From Uloborus plumipes (taxonomy: Eukaryota > Arthropoda > Arachnida > Araneae > Uloboridae): a DNA stretch of 64,000 bases. The notes under the pieces are model-generated. The model saw only the letters and a list, made by a program, of their open reading frames with translations. It searched no databases and was not told the origin of the DNA. Below, one piece after another: positions 1 to 12,601 of the stretch (position 1 is its first letter; each line of letters opens with the position of its first letter). The stretch is taken from the NCBI GenBank assembly GCA_038373865.1, contig JAXGGA010004711.1, forward strand, positions 1-64,000, in the 5' to 3' direction. The position numbers and the translations under genes were made by a program.

Positions 1-48
1 CAGTTTTACTTTTTCTTTTGTCCTCCTTCGCCCTTGTCTTTCTCTCAG

Positions 49-188
49 TGTACGGTGGAGGCATCAATTCGGAATTTGATACACTGAATGATGCACCTAG
101 AATAGGTTTAGGGTTAGGAGACATGGACTTAGAACTGCAGGGTAAATTGATTTGCTCGGGTTCCGAAGCTGTTAAATTCGATGGTTAA
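49..188 (+). CDS. Possible last coding exon of an unidentified gene (partial)
   Basis: A pyrimidine-rich tract ends in CTCTCAG at 42-48, a good splice acceptor. One frame after it (first full codon TAC at 51) stays open for 45 codons and stops at TAA 186-188. The peptide starts YGGGINSEFDTL and ends GSEAVKFDG; I recognise no family or domain. An AATAAA signal follows 42 bases after the stop, as expected for a terminal exon. The other two frames stop early. The rest of the gene would lie left of the window. The hydrophobic stretch obtained by reading the same frame back through the pyrimidine tract (3-50) is probably just the tract itself. A chance ORF, or the tail of a repeat, is the alternative; transcript evidence would be needed. 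Confidence 0.35.
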
Positions 189-229
189 TATATCTTGTCT
201 TGAAACCTCATTGTAAAATAATTTGGTTA

Positions 230-235
230 AATAAA
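230..235 (+). promoter_or_regulatory. Polyadenylation signal AATAAA
   Basis: AATAAA lies 42 bases after the stop of the candidate terminal exon and is followed by T-rich sequence with TTATTATGTTTTT. It fits a cleavage and polyadenylation site, but the hexamer is common in AT-rich DNA, so its value comes from its position. Confidence 0.35.
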
Positions 236-283
236 AATTGTTTTTCATTATATAATAGACTTATTATGTTTTTAAAAACCAAG

Positions 284-699
284 GCGTGAAACCGGGTACA
301 CGGTTTTGCCCCTCGGTTAGTACCCGGATTCACCCCGCACATAAAGCTTTCATAAGACATGGCGTCAAATGACTATACAGAACGCTACAGACAAATACTT
401 ACAATGATAATGAAGGTAATTAAATGCTGTACAAAGAGAGCTACATGCCTTTATTCTTGCAGAAACAGGAATGTAGTACAATTCGGTTTTGTTTTGCTCA
501 AAAATCGTAAGCAAAAACCACTCAAATAGAATTTCCTTCACAGGAACGAGATAAGCGTGTCTATTGCGTTCTGATGCAATCTCCACTGCTTCTTCATCAA
601 AGTGGAAGGTAGTTCTTCTGTTTTTCACGCGGTTGCAGCGCTTACAGAGGCTAGAAGGGGGTACCCGGTTTGCTCCCGACTACCCGGTTTTACCCAACT
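284..699. repeat. Short inverted repeat built on ACCGGGTA, MITE-like
   Basis: The left side (about 284-312) carries GAAACCGGGTACACGG and then TTTTGCCCC. The right side (about 659-699) carries GGTACCCGG, TTTGCTCCC, then ACCCGGTTTTACCC, which is the left motif inverted. ACCCGG or CCGGGT occurs four times in these two GC-rich ends, while the middle is AT-rich. On the minus strand the interior is open from about 705 to 365. That frame includes CKRCNRVKNRRTTFHFDEE but has no ATG near its start and matches no family I know. I read the unit as a small non-autonomous element; its edges and any target duplication are not resolved. Confidence 0.3.
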
Positions 700-2331
700 T
701 TCCCCTACGAGCGAAAAGACGTAAGGAAGTTTTCATATGATCATCGTGAAAATATTCGTTTTATGTACGCCAGAATTTACAGGGGAAAAACTCTGAAAAT
801 CTTGCTGGATTATGTCATTATGCCGTCAATCTTGCAGGACGCTTTCAAATTCACCGATACGATAGCAATAAAATGTACTTGGTTATTGCTATCCGATATT
901 GGCACACACACAATGCCTTAAACGCTTTTCTACCTACCAATTCCATGAAGATTGCGTCGTCTCCTTCAAACCGATACCGTATATTGGACCATTTTTATCG
1001 GATAGCAACCGTCGTACTTTCTGCATCAGTTCGATAATCATTCATCTCTTCACCTTTTGTACTGAAGTATTCGAAGCAATATCGGTTGAGTGAAAAAACA
1101 GATCGATAGAAGATACAAAACCGTATATATCGTTGCATTATAACGGGCCGATTTTCGCTGTTATCGTGTCGTTAAATGGAAAAGCGCTCTTAATTCCAAA
1201 AAACATTAAGCAGGATTTAGGGTTGAAATTTCGGGAATGTATTTGTTCCTTTTTGGTACTTCCGACTCATAATTATACTCAAAAGTAGACGTTTATTGAT
1301 TAAAAACTCTCTGATATTTTTTCATTAAATCTTATTTTATTCAAATATATTTATATTTTGTTTCAACAGTATTTTTTAGTATCCTACACTTTTAAAACCT
1401 GGCCTGGTATTCATTAAACTTCACACAGAAGTTTATAGCTAAAATATGAACGAACGTAAAATGTTTTAAATGATCTTTTAAAAATCTAAGACCTAAATAG
1501 GTCTGAAATTTTAATATATGATTTCTAAAACTACAAATTAAAGATTTTCAACCTTTTAAATTCGTTTCAGATTAAAGAAAAGTTCTAAACCTATCACAAA
1601 ACTTTCGTAACTTGCTGCGACCTAAGCATTCTGTTGTAGAGCCTAAAATTTTCTTCAAAACGTTCCTAAGTAGCAAATTGTAAAAATGGAATACTTCAAA
1701 AGCACAATTCGTTGGCAATATACGCTATCACTCTCTTTAATGATCGAAGTAAACTCTTGGCAAATACGTATCAATCGATGGCGTAGTTTTCGCCACACAT
1801 TTTAGTTTCTTTCTATAACCAAGTTTTAATAGGGTGCTATAACTAATAACATGATAAATTCTTCTCTCTTGTTTGAAGTTCAATTTGTAAAATTATAACG
1901 CAGCGTACTGCTCTTAAAGGACTGTTAGCTTCCTTTTACAATATTTCCTTCATTTACACTAGTTTACCTTTTGCTCAATTCCCACATTTGAACTTTTTAA
2001 TGAAGACGAGAGGAAGTTCGCTTTAGTTCGTTCCTTGCGAACTTTCATTGAAAATTGGTAGCGGTTAATTGGAACTTGTTAATAGTCGAAAAATGTAACT
2101 GGCGGCATACGAAGTCATAGCTTTTGGAAGATATTAGGAAATTTCTTGATCTGTTTAAAATTTGAATATTTATGTAATTATAAGTAAGGCATTGTTACTG
2201 GAAATAATTTCTGGAGGAGAGGTTGCTCCAGGACGAATTCATACTTATAATCTCAATGTCTGAAATATGATTCAAAAGTGACGTAGGAAGCATAGGGAGG
2301 TTTTTCACATCTATCTCTCTATATTGTTAAA

Positions 2332-2333
<2 letters not shown>
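700..2333. other. No gene seen; AT-rich unique sequence
   Basis: Only short chance ORFs occur here (for example 670-921 and 899-1093), without codon bias or splice signals that would make them exons. No repeat structure was recognised. Confidence 0.6.

Positions 2334-2334
<1 letters not shown>

Positions 2335-2363
<29 letters not shown>
2335..2363. repeat. (TA)n microsatellite
   Basis: An uninterrupted TA dinucleotide tract of about 28 bases. It is separated from a longer tract at 2398 by about 35 bases that include a 12-A run. Confidence 0.95.
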
Positions 2364-2366
<3 letters not shown>

Positions 2367-2394
2367 ATTGGTTGAAGTTTCAAAAAAAAAAAAA

Positions 2395-2397
<3 letters not shown>

Positions 2398-2466
<69 letters not shown>
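2398..2466. repeat. (TA)n microsatellite, about 68 bp
   Basis: A pure TA tract. Open frames on both strands here simply encode alternating Tyr-Ile and are not genes. Confidence 0.95.
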
Positions 2467-2468
<2 letters not shown>

Positions 2469-4612
2469 TATCAAGCTCTGTGTTTGTGTACGTGTAACTT
2501 TCAAAATGTTATTAAAACAAAACAAAATATTGTTCAAAATAACATGATTCATTGGGAGCAGTTTGAATGAACCTTTTTTTTTAAATTTATTTATAAGCAA
2601 CTAAGCTAGATTCTTATAATACTGCGTTTTGTCAGTCGTTTCGTTTTCAATATTCAAATTGATTTTTTTAAGCAAAACTGACAGTCGACTTTTTAATAAT
2701 ATTTTCAAATCATTTTATTGATGAACGATTTTTTTTCTCGTTATTTTATTCGTGAACTCTTAAAAATTACCCTACATCTACAACGAGTTCTTCTCGGGAT
2801 TTGCATGTTCAGCTTTCCGACCGTAACCGTAATTGAATTCTTTCGTGAGCCTACCTAGTGCAAGGAGTGGGCGTGTCCAGGAAGCCAGCCATTTAGCGAG
2901 GTAACTTTTAGAATATCCGGTTGCGGAATGGAATAATTGCGATTTGCCCGTGGAATAGGCGCATAATAAACGAAGTTGTCAAATAGAGCGGTATTTTTGA
3001 ATGCAAGGGCCCATGCCATATTTAAATGAATCTAGAGCCTCAGGAAGAAGGAAGAAACAGGAGTGGCGTAATAGCTTACTGAGAATCCCCTTCGAAATAA
3101 AGGTGCGTCTCTCAATTTCCCGCTAATTGTGTTCTTTTCTTAAGAGAACCGTAGCAAAAAAAAGAGGACCAGCTTGTATTAACAAATTAGGTGAAAAAGA
3201 AACCACTTCACGTTCGTTTGAAGGAAAAACCTCGTGCGAATTTGTATTTTAAATGTATAGCAGTGATTGAGAGGAGCATTTTCACTGCGGATCCTGTCCA
3301 AAATTTGTCACTGAGCCAAGAATTTGAGTTAAATAAGTTTTGGGTCACATGTCAAAAATGAAAATTTATAAAAACAAAAATCTGGGTTATTGGTAGTTTT
3401 TATCTGCAGAACAGTGGCTTTACCCAGTTCCAACATTTGTAGTTCAGTGAGCTTTTAAAATGAAATTAAAATCCTCATATATTTCTCTTTGTTCTCTTTG
3501 TAGCTAAATTAAATTTTCTTTTAGTTCAAGATTTTATTATTTTATTTGGGTTAAAAGTCTGATTGAGAGCTGAAATCAAAAAGAAAATAAGTTAAAAAAA
3601 ACTTTATCTATGTTTGCTCTTATTGCTTTCCATTAAAGTAAAACATATCATGGGTATTTCAAGAGTAGTAGTTCTACTGCACAGCTCTGTGGTTCTGCAT
3701 AGAGATGTAATTCTATGATTATATAAAGGCAAATTAAGCCAGCTTTAGAAAGAAAAATGTAAGAAAACGTTTATGAGGAAGTGAACTTCGAAGTTTGAGA
3801 GCTCTCCTGATGATACTAATAATTGACTATTATACCAAGATTTATTTCATTTTGTGTTAAAATTTAATAAAAAAATTATTAAATGTGTGATTAAAATATA
3901 AATTAAATATAAAATGACAACCGTTGTACATAAGAACATTAAACTAGCATTTATAGATGCATATGGTTATGTGTTTTTCGATACAAAATCACGCCACTTT
4001 GATTTTGCAATGCCTGCCATATCGACAGGACTATAGCTTCACAATAGCAAAAATAAGAAATAGCATTTTGAAAACATAAGGAAATATGATACTTACAGCT
4101 GTAACGACTATTACGAACCACAACACACTAAAGGAAAAAAATGTACTTAAAAAAATCCCTCAGACTCAAAAATTGTAATACATTTTTACCTGTTTATTTG
4201 ACAGCATTGAAACTTCACAAAACACTGGAAAAAGATGATACGCACCTGTTGAGCCCTTTCCTGACCTCTCCTGATGAATTTTTCAAATATCTTTCCGGAA
4301 TTTCTCAAAAAACAGTGATTTGTACATTTGTGAGCTTCTTTTGTCTTTCAACTTTTTTGTTTTTTGTTTTTTTCGGCATTGATTAAAGATACTTTCTCGC
4401 TTTAAGGTAGATAAACTAAAAAGTGCTGCACATATATTGCGTAAGACATGTTCGATCTGCATTTTCCCCTCTACAGATTTAAACTGTTTAGTTGGAAAAA
4501 ATGTTTTTTGTAATTTTTGTAACTTTTAACATAAAGGGGGAAAAATAGAAATTAGTTTTAAATGCGTAATAGGTTGAGACAGTTTTAATAATATTGAGTA
4601 TATTCTAGAGTA
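2467..4612. other. No gene seen
   Basis: AT-rich, with a somewhat more GC-balanced patch at about 2800-3130. The patch has no ORF with splice signals. The 81-codon ORF at 4141-4386 is lysine- and phenylalanine-rich and looks like chance. Confidence 0.6.
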
Positions 4613-4720
4613 CCCAAGTAGCACACTTTGTTTTTTAAAGGTTGTAAAATGGTTATTAACGTTGTGACAACGGATTAAAAACGTTTATAAAACGTTTAAA
4701 CGTTTTTTGTGCTAGCTTGG
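4613..4720. mobile_element. Short TIR element with CCCAAGTAGCACA end and internal AACGTT motifs
   Basis: The left end CCCAAGTAGCACA is mirrored at the right by TGTGCTAGCTTGG, a 13-bp inverted repeat with one indel. Both ends abut TA, a possible target duplication. The 80-bp interior is filled with AACGTT, AAACGTTT and GTTGTGACAACG, so short palindromic motifs recur in both orientations. There is no coding capacity. It shares its terminal motif with 14426-14843 and, more weakly, with 38233-38564. Confidence 0.5.
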
Positions 4721-4731
4721 TATGCTATTGG

Positions 4732-4899
4732 CAGATCCGTCATTTAGGGGGGTTAGGGAGGTCAGTTACTCCCCCCTAACTTTGGAAAATCAATGTATTT
4801 ACATATAAGTGGGCGTGGTTTTTGTTGTTTTTCGATGAAATCTCGTTGTGATTGCACTCTTTGACCCCCCCCTGGAAAAAACTTGAAATGACGGGTCTG
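4732..4899. mobile_element. Short MITE with CAGAYCCGTCATTT ends (hAT-like)
   Basis: CAGATCCGTCATTT at the left is matched by AAATGACGGGTCTG at the right, a 14-bp TIR with one mismatch. The interior (168 bp in all) has C-rich and G-rich stretches near each end. CAG...CTG termini are usual for hAT elements. The flanking 8-mers (GCTATTGG and ACTAATAG) match at only 5 of 8, so a target duplication is not proven. Confidence 0.5.
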
Positions 4900-7800
4900 A
4901 CTAATAGGCAGATATATTTATCTGGTATGATATACTCTTCTATGGTATACGGAAAAGTAACCAAAAATTGTTCAAGTATTAATTTCGTGCTATAGCATTT
5001 AGTTTTAGAATTCACGAATCATTTTTTTTCGTAAATATTTAATATGAGATTTTAAAATTTTTTGATGACGTACTTAAACACACCGAAATTAATCTCTAAA
5101 ACCGCCTTTCAAATTGAGATTTTATTCGCACCATTAACGGCGTGACAGTTTTGATATCGTTGAATAACAAGTTTATTAGGACAAAACACAAAAGGCAATG
5201 TTTGCGAGCAAGATTTTTCTTACGGCTTCCTACTCCATTCTATAATGGGGCTCCTATTATTATGTCTTTTGCTAACGTTTTTCATATAAGCGAAGTATGC
5301 GAAGAAACCATTGGATTTTCTGGGTATGTTTCTTACAATAATATGCCATAGCATTCTTGAACGTTATAAAGCATTAGTTTTCTTTTTTTTTATTGCATAA
5401 ATTTTTGATGACGCTTCTATTAGGTGTGCGTTCAGGGCTTCGTATAGTAATCGTTTTATTAAATGCTAAATAAAATACCACACCATTAGGACAGCATGCA
5501 TTTCAAATCATTTTATGAAAAAATTTGGGGAAGTTGAAAAGTTTGTATTAATGCGACTAGTTCATTTGCATAAAGTCAAGCTCTGGAGTGAAATATTGAA
5601 TATATAAGGCATTGCACAAAAAGACTCAATTAAAAAATTAAAAAAATAGGTTGGTTTTATGCTTTAACAAGATTTTAAAGCCAAGTGAAGCCAAGAAAAT
5701 ATACATACGTTACATTCGATATTTACCAAACTTAAAAAGTTGGTCTACATTGCTTTGCTTAACGAAGTCTGATTCCTTTTTTTCTTTTTCGTTTTAATAT
5801 TTAAAACAAGTTTTTTGTATTTTTAACTGTAATTGTTCTTCAAAACTTGGATTTTTTATTTATTATTATTTTTTTTATGTCACAATCCTTGTGCAGTGGG
5901 TTCCGAAATACGCAACTTCCAACACTGAATTACGAAGCAGTCTGCTCGGGACCATTATAATAAATATGATCGAATTGCAAAAGCTAATCAATTATGTAGA
6001 GGAATATTCCAAAAACGAACAATGCCTCTGATGTTATTTGTTTTTTTTCCGTGAAATTTTACTTTATCTTCAGTATTGTATTGTGTGCGGAATAATGCTT
6101 GAAGACCATTAAAATACCCCGTGACCCAAAAATACATTGTGTACCTGTTTGACAATGCTTTATATTTTACATTTAAAAAACCAGTCATAGCTGTAGGCTA
6201 AAACATAGTTCTATTTTCATGATACTGTGCCCGCCGCTCATTAAAATCACATTTATTCTTAAGACATTAGATTTTATAAAGCGGCTGATTTTATAAACCG
6301 GCATACCTACACTTAAAGAAAAAGTTTTTAAAGATCACTTATCTGAAAGATTAATAAATTACTGCACTTCTATCCAATTTTAAAAGTTTCAAAGTGCAGT
6401 AAACTAAATAAGATTTACATTTTTATTTGCAGACGGGTCTTAAAATACTGGCGTATAGATATTTGATTAACGGAAATCGTATATACATTGAAAAGTGCAA
6501 ATCTGGTATGCATTTCTTCATCTTCCGAGACTCTTTCACTTCTTGGTGCTACATCACTTTGGTGTTTATTATGTCTGTTGCGATTTTTGACATGATTATG
6601 ACTGTCGTTTTCAAATTTTAGCTTCCGCTTTCGAAAAATCTGATTTTATAAAACGGCGATGATGATTTCATTAAAGAATGGTTTTAACATGTTTTGATAC
6701 TTTAAGGATTCGATTCCTGCAGATTTGATTTTAAAAAGCAGATGTGATTTTATAATCCAGTGATTTTATTAGCGTCGGTTACTGTACAGCTATTTTGAGT
6801 ACTTTAAGTTTGAATCTTTATGTTCTTATGTTATGTAATTTTTTAAACCGTAGTCATTTGGTCACACGATAAATTTTTCTCAAAATATGAGCAAAACATT
6901 ATTTAGGATTCATAAAAATATTTTGGCTCACTTATGCCTTTATTAGAATCACGTATGAGTTTTCAGACGAAAAAATAAGTCATGCATTGTAGGGACACAT
7001 TTTACTATTCTTTTGGGACAACCCTTCCTAAAATACGGGTTTAATATCCAGAAATATGGAAGCATACTAAGAAAAGAAAATATATTCTTTAAAGTAACTC
7101 GATAAAGTTCTTTTTTTTTCAGCTTTCGCAAGCGATAAAATCCGTTTGTTTTGGGAAAGATGCTGTTTGTCAAATAGCCAAATATTAAACCTATTGCAAT
7201 GCTAAGGCAAAATAAGTTGTTGCAAACGTGTGGATGGCAAAAGAGGCTTTAAAAACCAAAATATATCGCAAAATCGAGACATTTTTTAAAGTTTTCACAT
7301 ATTTTCAGCTTTCAAGACAAAATAGTTCTATCTTTCAAAGACATAATGAAACATGTAATCAGCGGAAAAATTCAAAAATAAGGGAAAAACATTTTTTATG
7401 ATTTCCAGGCTTGAAAATTTTAGTAACACATTGAGTTTTCTATAAAAAAAAAAAAAAAATCACTCATAGTTTATTTGTTACTTTATTTCCACCAATAAAG
7501 TTTTATGGCATTAAAAATTATCTGTGTTGAGCATTAAAATGAAGGTGAATAACATGTTTTAACTTCATCCATAAAATATTTTAACTTTATGGAATAATTA
7601 TTGAGTGCTCTTCTGTAAAGGAATATAGCCCTAACTATATCAGGAGCTGTCTAAAGTTGGACAACAAAATGAAGAATATAATGATGCATTTTTTAACTAA
7701 GAAATTAGGAAGTCAGTAAAAAGTTCATACTTGTGACAGTGATAAGCAAAGTATTATTATAATTTAACTGTTACATAAATATTGATGTAATATTTAATAA

Positions 7801-8705
7801 CATAACCCTTCGAAATTTAACTTTTGGAAAAATACAAAAGCAGTTTTTGCAGATTCTTATGTTTTTGCATCTCCTGATTTCAAAACTAGCCTCGACTTTT
7901 TCAAATCACGTCAGGATTTTTTGTAAAATTTATTTCCATTTTTTTTCTTTTGGTTTAAAAATAATTATTTCCTGCAGTATCTGGCAACAGTGCTTTTTTT
8001 TTCATTTGTATAATCTATTCTAATGATTTGCATTGATTTTTTTTAGTAATAAATTGCTTTTTATTGGTCTTAATTTAAGAAAAAATATCAAAAATGCTAA
8101 ATTCTACTCATTCGTAAAAAAAAAATATATCTCAGAAATAGTTTTTGTTTATAGAAAAAAAATATAATCGTTCGATAGTACAGAATATTGATAATGAAAA
8201 TTAAACTGTTAAAGGACTAATGCGGATTAAAAGGGCATCCAGATCGCCTGGAGTGATAAAAGTCCGGATTAAAAAAAAGTAAAATAACCAAAGTACATAA
8301 AAGAAACTGCTGTTTAAAGTAAAAAGTGTATTTTGAATTCAAGAAAACGAAATATCAAACTATATAAAAGAAAATTACAATGACAAAATAAAGCTTACAA
8401 ACATACATTATTACCCAAACTTGCCTTTAATTTATGCAATACATTCTTCTAAATAGCTGTCCGGAAAAAGCGAAGTACGGTTTAACGATTTCCGGATAAA
8501 TTGAGGGTTTCTCGCATTTGCGAAATAGACCTATTTTAATAACATTAATTGAGCTAGAGCAAGTCGGGGTACTACGCCCCACTTAAAAGGAAATATTTAT
8601 AAGAACTGCGGGGTCAGTAATAAAAGGAAATAATGTCTATTACCTTGTAATGTAAGTCTAGATGCTGTGTTAAATCGATCAGCACCAACAAAAGCGAAAT
8701 CTTGT
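4900..8705. other. No gene seen; recurrent GATTTTATAAA motif at 6270-6780
   Basis: AT-rich throughout. Between about 6270 and 6780 the phrase GATTTTATAAA followed by CGGC or similar recurs at 6271, 6288, 6641 and, degenerate, at 6727, 6747 and 6763. This suggests an old repeat with a motif near both ends. Short ORFs here (5142-5351, 6427-6621, 6949-7173) show no recognisable domain. Confidence 0.5.
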
Positions 8706-8954
8706 GAAGGGGAAGTGGATAAAGGTGATATGTGACATTTTTTTTTTAATTTCTAGAAGAAGTTTTCAAAAAAAAATGTGTGATTTATTTTTTTTAATGG
8801 ATTTTTCTCAACGGGTAAAACGGGGTCATATTCTTAGTTACCAACCAGTTCTGTGACTGAGGGGACATGATACTGATTGACCTATTACCTTTATCCATGG
8901 TAAAAAGTAAGTTTCAAATATTGTCACATATCACCTTTATCCACTTGCCCCTTC
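8706..8954. mobile_element. MITE with about 31-bp TIRs
   Basis: GAAGGGGAAGTGGATAAAGG at the left is mirrored at the right end. The two arms stay complementary through TGATATGTGACA, about 31 bp with one mismatch or indel. The 249-bp unit has no coding capacity and an A/T-run-rich centre. I could not define a target duplication, so the superfamily is open. Confidence 0.6.
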
Positions 8955-11379
8955 AATTTAAAATGAAAAAGAAAACGAAATTCTCACAAAAAGGCGAATT
9001 ACCTCAGTAGGTAGAAAAATAGGTAGAAATCAGCAGAAAAATAATCTACGTAATTCCGAACAACTTCTTTGCAAACTACTACCTCCAAAGAAATATGCCA
9101 ACCGTGAGTGTAAATATGAAAACTGATAACTGGGACATTTAACTCGGCAGGGCGTGTAAGTTTGAATTAGCCTATGTTTGCAAAAATGCCATATGTACGA
9201 TTACTAAGAAAACGATGAAGGGTTACTTCATTGTATCACCTTCTTTTGGGAAGACATGTTGGATTTTTCCAAACACTAGATTGAGTACCGAGAACTTTAG
9301 TATGTTCGAATAATATCGAAGACGCTTTCTTCTTGAATAAATTCTTTGTTTTATAACCAGATGCGCAATCATAAAAACGCCTTTATTACCAACGATTTTC
9401 AAAGACGACTGGGATGACGATTTTGCTCTCGCCTTGTTGCTTATTTTTTTTCGTCGAGCTCTCAGTTTTCTTCTGAGCCTCAGTCATAAAATAACAAACA
9501 GTTTTATTTGATCACTTGCTAGGCCCCAGGACATGAAAGGCCATAAATACGTTCCGAGGGAAGTTGCAAACATAAGATCTTGTTTGTCCAAAACAGATGG
9601 TTCCATTCTAAAAACAAAGTGGAGTGTTTTTAAGGTAGAGAGTATTGAATATACGAAAATATTACTTTGCATACTGTTTGAGAGACGTCAAAACTTAAGC
9701 TGTTCATGTTTTCGATGTGATAAGAAAATATTTATTTATTGGTGAAACTATTGAATTTTTCATGGGGATTATTTAGAATGAATGTAGTACATAGTACTTT
9801 TTGATCCCATGTAGAAAACAGATATATATAAACACCACAACAGCAGACAGACAGACATCATATGCATCAGAAACGACCAGTGAAAAAAGCTTTATCGTAT
9901 TTTTGTGGATTGCAAATGATATAAATTGAAGTCTTCTAGTAAAAGCTCTTTTTCCGTCAGCTAAAAAGAGTTATAAGCAGATTTTAATGTATAATGCCGA
10001 TTTGGATAAAGACACAGACTCATTCCTTTTTTCTTATATATTTTGTATTTTTTTTTTCTAACTGTTTCCGATCCAAGTGCTTCGTGATTTTTATCAGAAG
10101 AATGTAGTTTAAGAAAATTAAGGGACTAGAGTATAATTACAATATCTGGTAGAATTTACATTTTTAAATTTCATCATTCTTCTTAATTTCATAAATTTAT
10201 GTTCTGTTAATTTTCTCGGTAATAATCAGGATTTCGGTGCTTTCTCTGATTTTAGATTCATTAAAAATGTTGAATGTTGCATTTTTTTTGGTACAATGAG
10301 GGTGATTTATAAAACATGCAACGAAGGTTTATCATCCCAACTAAGGTACCATGGACGGGATGCACGTTTGTTTCTCTTTGAAGTGACGTCGCAAATCGGA
10401 TTTGATCAAATTATTTTTATTTGCAGTAGAAGGTCAAAAATTCGAACTAAATGAAAATGTCGTTGGGTTCATATTTTTGTTTAAAAAAGAGCGACATTTA
10501 CTCAAATAAAGTGGTTATAATATCTGCGTAACATACGATACAGTACATAATGCAACAATATACAATATTTTTTTAATTTTTTTTTAAAGCAAAAATTAAC
10601 TCCCAATGCTTACTGACCTAGAAGGGAAAATGAAAATTATTTACAGTACTGTGTGTAGTAGATTCATTTAAATTGCACATTCTATGCGGGAAATACATTT
10701 TTTACACGTTTTGCATAAACTTATGCAAACAAAATATCTTAACGCTTTTTTACCCCTTGATGTGTTCTGAATTCCTTAAACTTAAAATAACCATTTTTAT
10801 GAGAATGCCTGAAAAGGGCAATTCTCTAAAAAACAAAAAAGGTATAATTTCTTGCCGAACAACCTTAAAAAAGCATTTTTGTTTCCTTTTTTTATTGTTT
10901 AATTGCCTCCGTCTAAACAAAATAGGCTTTTAACAGTGCTAAATAATGCTTAGTTATGTAAAGGTTTAATAATAGTAATAAAATGTCATTGCCATCAACG
11001 GTAACTGATCTGAATTTTTGTCTTTAATGATTTGGAAATAGAACACCAAAAATAAAATAAAATGCAACGTTGCGAGTGCTGCCCTAATTTTCAAATCAAG
11101 TTTCTTTTTTCTCTAGATTGCGTTCATTAATATGTTAATTTCATTGTTAAAAATAGCCCTTAGTATTTTGTGCCATTAGTACAATTGACAGCTCAGAGAA
11201 CTTGAAGTTTTTGTAGCAGTCACCATAAACTAGTTTATAAAATGAAAATTGATTGTCTGCAGATTTCAATACTTCCTAATTAGATGCATTAAATACCCAA
11301 GTAAATAGAAAATAAATAGTATGCAGTCATAACCATCCTTACTGATAAAATTATTGTACACTTATCTTGCTTTTATGAT
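8955..11379. other. No gene seen
   Basis: AT-rich unique sequence. Overlapping short ORFs on both strands at 9484-9745 and one at 10673-10933 have no recognisable content and no convincing exon boundaries. Confidence 0.6.
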
Positions 11380-11381
11380 TA

Positions 11382-12599
11382 CACTGAAGTGACAAAAGTC
11401 ATGGGATACCTCTTAATATCGTGTCGGCCCTCCTTTTGCCCGGCGAAGTGCAACAACTCGACGTGGCATGGACTCAACAAGTCGTTGGAAGTCTTCTGCA
11501 GGAATATTGAGCCATGCTGTCTCGATAGACGTCCATAATTGTGAAAGCGTTGATGGGGCAGGATTTTGGGCACGAACAGACCTCTCGATGGTGTCCCATA
11601 AATGCTCAATGGGATTCATGTCGGGCGATCTAGGTGGCCAAATCATTCGTTGGAATTGTCCAGAATTTTCTTCAAACCAATTGCGAACAGTTGTGGCCCG
11701 GTGACATGGCGCATTGTCATCCATAAAAATCCCATCGTTGTTTGGGTACATGAAGTCCATGAATGGCTGCAAGTGATCTCCAAGTAGCTGCACATAAGCA
11801 TTTCCAGTCAATGTTCGGTCCAGTCGCACTAGAGGACCAAGTCCATGCCATGAAAAAACAGCCCACACCATTTTGGAGCCACCACCAGCTTGAACAGTGC
11901 CTTGCTGACAGTTTGGGTCCATGGCTTCGTGGGGTCTGCGCCACACTCGAACCCTACCATCGGCTCTTACCAGCTGAAATCGTGACTCATCGGACCAGGC
12001 CACGGTTTTCCATTCATCTAGGGACCAACCGATATGCTCACGTGCCCACGAGAGTCGCTGCAAGCGATGTCGTTCTGTCAGTAAAGGCACTCGAGTCGGT
12101 CTTCTGCTGGAATAGCCCAAGAAATCCAAATTTCTCCGCACAGTTCTAGCAGACACGTCCATTGTACGTCCCACATTGATTTCTACGGTGATTTGATGCA
12201 GTGTTGCTTATCTGTTAGAATTTACGACTCTTTGCAGACGTCGCCGGTCTCGATCTTTAAGTGCAGGCGGTCGACCACTGCGCTGTCCATGGTGGGATGT
12301 TATGCCTGAAATTTCATACTCTCGGCACACTCTTGACACAGTGGATCTGGGAATGTTGAATTCTCTAACGATTTCCGAAATGGCATGACCCATGCGTCTA
12401 GCTCCAACTAACATTCCGCGTTCAAAGTCTGTTAATTCACGTCGTGCGGTCATCATCACGTTAAAACCTCTTCACATGAATAACTTGAACAGAAATGAAA
12501 GCTCTGTAAAAGCACTGCGCATTTATACCTGTTCTATGCGATGCTACTGCCATCTGAAAATTTGCATATTGCTATCCCATGACTTTTGTCACTTCAGTG
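11382..12599 (-). mobile_element. Tc1/mariner-superfamily transposon, complete with both TIRs
   Basis: A 1218-bp element bounded by perfect 27-bp inverted repeats beginning CACTGAAGTGACAAAAGTC. It is flanked by TA on both sides (11380-11381 and 12600-12601), the usual target duplication of this superfamily. It holds one transposase gene on the minus strand filling most of its length. Perfect TIRs and an otherwise open reading frame imply a fairly recent insertion. Confidence 0.95.
11413..12459 (-). pseudogene. Tc1-like transposase with a single in-frame stop (DD36E spacing)
   Basis: The enzyme of this family cuts and rejoins the element ends with a DDE active site in the nucleus. From ATG at 12459 the frame codes an N-terminal HTH/Pax-like region (LTDFERGMLVGARRMG, then IPRSTVSRVCREY) and a GRPP hook. 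It stops at TAA 12208-12210 and continues in the same frame to 11413. The second part holds WSDESRF (first Asp), MDDNAPCH (second Asp) and SPDMNPIEHLWD (Glu), and ends MPRRVVALRRAKGGPTRY. I count 36 residues between the second Asp and the Glu. That is two more than classic Tc1 and matches the group described as DD36E (Incomer). Total length is about 348 codons, normal for the family. One C-to-T change (CAA to TAA) would explain the stop; the copy is probably inactive. Confidence 0.9.
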
Positions 12600-12601
12600 T
12601 A

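Noticed and set aside
2319..2600. Long Tyr-Ile ORFs on both strands
   Set aside because: They are translations of (TA)n tracts; the same applies to 49961-50155.
11468..12149. Several plus-strand ORFs of 61-128 codons
   Set aside because: They are antisense shadows of the transposase at 11413-12459.
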